The notes beneath the pieces were generated by a model. That model was not told where the DNA came from. It did no database searches and saw only the letters and a list, made by a program, of their open reading frames with translations. A stretch of 43,355 bases of DNA from Phycisphaerae bacterium. Its GTDB lineage: Bacteria > Planctomycetota > Phycisphaerae > UBA1845 > Fen-1342. Both the position numbers and the translations under genes were made by a program. The stretch spans positions 1 to 43,355 of the forward strand of contig JAUWNI010000022.1 of assembly GCA_030612705.1 (NCBI GenBank). Direction: 5' to 3'. Shown in pieces: positions 41,382 to 43,355 of this stretch. Within the stretch, counting starts at the first letter, position 1. Each line of letters opens with the position of its first letter.

Positions 41382-41444
41382 TAACAGTCCGCCGCAAAAG
41401 TCTGCATCGGCCACAGACTGTAGCGGCCAACCCCCGTGGGCGCC
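41382..41444. repeat. Family A element, truncated
   Basis: TAACAGTCCGCCGCAAAAGTC, then ACAGACTGTAGCGGCC, the reverse complement of the right junction (GGCCGCTACAGTCTGT) of the 34515 copy, then CCCCCGTGGGC. The second half is missing, so this is a deletion product or a half element. Confidence 0.75.
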
Positions 41445-41738
41445 AGACATCCTGACCTGCTCGTTGTCGTTTCTGACCATTCGGAAGCTGAGAGGGGCAT
41501 GGACTCGCTAGGCAAACACGGTAGAATACGGTTCCGCAGGCAAGCCGGCACGCGTTTGGCCCGACAGAGTTGTCACATTCTATGACGGCTTCCGGGGAGC
41601 TGGTTGGCCAAGAAACGCCTGCAAATACAGGGTCATTCGTTCGTAGGTCAGGATGTCTGGGGCGCTGGTAAGACAGAGTCGTCGGGACCATTTGGTTCCG
41701 GACGTGGACCTGCGCCGCGCACGAAAGGAGAAGCCGAT

Positions 41739-42008
41739 ATGCTTACTATTACAGAAGCAGCCAGCGCGCGCCTCGCGCAGTTGTTGGACGATCAGGGCCT
41801 GCCCGAGGACGTTGCCGTTCGTTTCGTATTCGAAGGGCAAGGGACCGCTTTGAAGCAGGACAGCGAGCGCCCGGGTAACACAACTTTCCAGCATGGCGAC
41901 CTAACCGTCCTGTTGTTGGATGCCCAGGTGTCGGAGTTGCTCACCGAAGACACGCTCGATGTCGAGGGTGCGAAGCTTACGCTGGAGCACCCGCAGGAAG
42001 GCGAGTAG
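41739..42008 (+). CDS. HesB-like protein lacking the iron-sulfur cysteines
   Basis: 89 residues from ATG 41739, with AAGGAG nine bases upstream. MLTITEAASARLAQLLDDQG and the strand pattern (VAVRFVFEGQGTALKQ, LTVLLLDAQVSELLTEDTLD, KLTLEHP) match short HesB/IscA-like domain proteins. No Cys is present, so it is unlikely to carry an Fe-S cluster itself. Function unknown. It is eight bases ahead of the next gene. Confidence 0.75.
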   Translation: MLTITEAASARLAQLLDDQGLPEDVAVRFVFEGQGTALKQDSERPGNTTFQHGDLTVLLLDAQVSELLTEDTLDVEGAKLTLEHPQEGE

Positions 42009-42016
42009 CGTCGGCG

Positions 42017-42403
42017 ATGATGCCCGACGAGAAAGAGCGACTACTCGCGCTGCTTGAGCACGAGCGCAAATGGTGCCAGGACGCCGAAGCGCACGATGCC
42101 AACGGTGATCCGGTGCGCTACGACGACGAAGCTGCCGTGGCCTGGGACATCACCGGCGCGCTGTGCCGACTCTTCGGTTGGCAGCGGGCCTGCGTGCTCT
42201 TCGGACAGCTCGACCGGCACCTTCACGGCAAACGGATCTCGCTTGGCTGGCCGAGACGCAACACGGAATTAGACGCGATGGCGGCGCTCCAAGAATTCAA
42301 CGATCGGGCCGATACGACGTTTCCGCTGCTGCGTGAGCGCCTTGAGCAGATACCGGTGTGGCAAGGAAACAGCCGCAGGAACGGCGCGGTGCGAGAAAAC
42401 TGA
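42017..42403 (+). CDS. DUF6197-like protein
   Basis: 128 residues, beginning MMPDEKERLLALLEHERKWC. Motifs WCQDAEAHDANGDPVRYDDE and AVAWDITGALCRLF match what I recall of DUF6197 (W..GA.A.DA.G.PV ... AV.WC..GAL). Helical, no signal peptide, role unknown. It follows the HesB-like gene by eight bases, so both are probably on one transcript. Confidence 0.7.
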   Translation: MMPDEKERLLALLEHERKWCQDAEAHDANGDPVRYDDEAAVAWDITGALCRLFGWQRACVLFGQLDRHLHGKRISLGWPRRNTELDAMAALQEFNDRADTTFPLLRERLEQIPVWQGNSRRNGAVREN

Positions 42404-42507
42404 CATACGAGGTCAAGCGATCGCAATCTGCCGCCGATTCGTAGCGCCTTGCGCGTGGCGCTGCGTCGGGAAGAAGCCGCGACCGACTGACCCATAACGG
42501 AGGCCCG

Positions 42508-42684
42508 ATGGCAAGAAAGCGGCCATCCACTCACAAACGCGAACGTTAACACCAGAAACGACAACGCGAACTCAAGAAGGCAGCGAAAGCGGCACAGAAG
42601 CGAGAACGGCGATTCAGTCGCGACGACTCCGCCCCCCCGCGATGGCTGACGACGAGCCTGGCGTATCGTAACGGTCGTGCGTAA
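42508..42684 (+). pseudogene. Small basic protein gene interrupted by an in-frame TAA
   Basis: ATG 42508 has GGAGG five bases upstream and opens a strongly basic frame: MARKRPSTHKRER, TAA at 42547-42549, then HQKRQRELKKAAKAAQKRER and onward to a second TAA at 42682. Composition and reading stay in phase across the TAA, as for the small Lys/Arg-rich proteins common in bacteria. A CAA-to-TAA change would explain the stop. Its tail overlaps the convergent gene at 42614. Confidence 0.5.
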
Positions 42685-43168
42685 TGCCCGTAGTCCGTCG
42701 CGATTCCACAAACCGATAGTTGCGGATACCGGCGCACGAAGACTTCCAGCCCGTTGCCTTGAGTACGATTCGTTCATCGTCCGTTAGCTGGGGCGCGTCG
42801 GGCAACGCGAGCCGGTTCGGATCATCGGGCCGAACGTGTACCGTGATTCCCATGTCACGGCCGCAAAAGATACTGTGTTCGACCAGCACGACTCCCAGTG
42901 GTAGCTTCCGGAGTTTCAGAATCCCCATAGGCTGACCGTTTGGGCGCCGATCGAAACACGGATGCGAGGTAGGCAAGCCTAACGATCGGACGTCCGCCAA
43001 TTGAACCAACGTGAAGTAATCACGAGATCCACTGTCCCAATAACTGTTAACGCGCATCGGCCCCGCAAACACTCGGATACGCGCTTTCGTGCCCGTGTAA
43101 TCCGGGAATGCGGCCCGCGCGATAGGCCGTATTCCTTCGTTCCGCGCTGATAGGTGGTAACTTTGCAT
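42614..43168 (-). CDS. Conserved protein of unknown function
   Basis: 184 residues from ATG 43168, GGAG eight bases upstream. Sequence such as RPIARAAFPDYTGTKARIRV, VNSYWDSGSRDYFTLVQLAD, PTSHPCFDRRPNGQPM, VVLVEHSIFCGRDMGITVHV and a hydrophilic tail looks like a conserved globular protein; I recall similar unnamed proteins but cannot give a function. The tail (TTGITHDRYDTPGSSSAIAG) may be variable. Confidence 0.7.
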   Translation of the reverse strand: MQSYHLSARNEGIRPIARAAFPDYTGTKARIRVFAGPMRVNSYWDSGSRDYFTLVQLADVRSLGLPTSHPCFDRRPNGQPMGILKLRKLPLGVVLVEHSIFCGRDMGITVHVRPDDPNRLALPDAPQLTDDERIVLKATGWKSSCAGIRNYRFVESRRTTGITHDRYDTPGSSSAIAGGRSRRD

Positions 43169-43238
43169 GCCGGGTACTCCCGGCTACGGGTATGGTTGGC
43201 GATCGGTAGCTACAACTATACAGCCTCTCATAAATAAC

Positions 43239-43267
43239 AGGACATACTCGCCCCGATGTGGTATACT
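43239..43267 (+). promoter_or_regulatory. Candidate promoter of the last gene
   Basis: AGGACA (43239-43244), 17-base spacer, TATACT (43262-43267). It would initiate near 43274, about 20 bases before the ATG at 43295. Confidence 0.4.
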
Positions 43268-43294
43268 ATGGCAGACCAGGCAAGGAGGTCTGCT

Positions 43295-43355
43295 ATGCGT
43301 CCACGTACACTGAGACTGCATCCGATGACGGCGAAGAAGTTGCTGCGACTCAGGG
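43295..43355 (+). CDS. Start of a gene running off the right edge
   Basis: ATG 43295 with AAGGAGG upstream and a promoter-like TATACT. Only 20 residues are visible (MRPRTLRLHPMTAKKLLRLR). They resemble the opening of helix-turn-helix transposase-type proteins (for example IS630-like), but this is too short for a firm call. Confidence 0.45.
   Translation, partial: MRPRTLRLHPMTAKKLLRLR

Larger units (their letters stand above)
41152..41738. other. Intergenic region with hairpin and a partial family A element
   Basis: 587 bases between a minus-strand and a plus-strand gene. It holds a perfect hairpin at 41341-41373 (GTAGCCTCGGGTGG / CCACCCGAGGCTAC), a truncated family A element (41382-41444: TAACAGTCCGCCGCAAAAG ... 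CCCCCGTGGGC), and possible promoter sequence (TGGACT 41500, TAGAAT 41522). No gene supported. Confidence 0.55.

Noticed and set aside
1-43355. tRNA or rRNA genes
   Set aside because: I found no cloverleaf with a GTTCRA-type arm and CCA end, and no rRNA core sequence, by eye on either strand.

Overview
The window looks like a chromosomal stretch of a GC-rich member of the Planctomycetota, probably near Phycisphaerae; this is inferred from gene families because no rRNA or tRNA is present. Pointers are a large secreted right-handed beta-helix protein with BACON-like and dockerin domains, a second dockerin protein, a PEP-CTERM-like protein, a prepilin-like protein with an FFDGHAE motif near its C-terminus, an L27 of planctomycete type, and very many structured palindromic repeats between genes.

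Layout. 1-4305 (-): secreted beta-helix/BACON/dockerin protein, cut by the left edge. 4681-8123: divergent EF-G-like GTPase with altered G motifs (-) and a class I aminotransferase (+). 8338-9987: ATP-dependent PEP carboxykinase. 10270-12002: two overlapping genes, an OLD/AAA-type ATPase and a TOPRIM-like protein, the best candidate for a defence system. 12065-14151: Tat-exported sugar isomerase-like protein and a PEP-CTERM-like protein. 14383-17082 (-): four-gene set (membrane protein, small protein, DUF2892 protein, B12/radical SAM protein). 17922-21415: secreted HEAT-repeat protein with a pseudo-receiver domain, an exported partner and a small membrane protein. 21764-26851: L27, GNAT acetyltransferase, methyltransferase, lipoprotein, ECF sigma/anti-sigma pair, alpha/beta hydrolase; this block is bracketed by two inverted copies of a ~210 bp repeat.

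27272-39848 is rich in cell-wall genes: DUF1460-beta-lactamase fusion, SGNH hydrolase, SpoIID protein, diaminopimelate decarboxylase, phosphodiester glycosidase-cysteine peptidase fusion, and pseudo-amidase-SH3-NlpC/P60 protein, with a prepilin-like protein and a GlcD-type oxidase among them. Together they suggest peptidoglycan turnover with reuse of diaminopimelate (inference). The right end holds the second dockerin protein, a HesB-like protein, a DUF6197-like protein, a small basic ORF broken by a stop, a conserved unknown protein and the start of another gene.

The most distinctive feature is non-coding. Several families of nested palindromes occupy most intergenic regions. One family begins with a stop codon and abuts the ends of at least three genes, another is a double hairpin with shared termini, and one copy of a third is read in frame inside the SpoIID gene.
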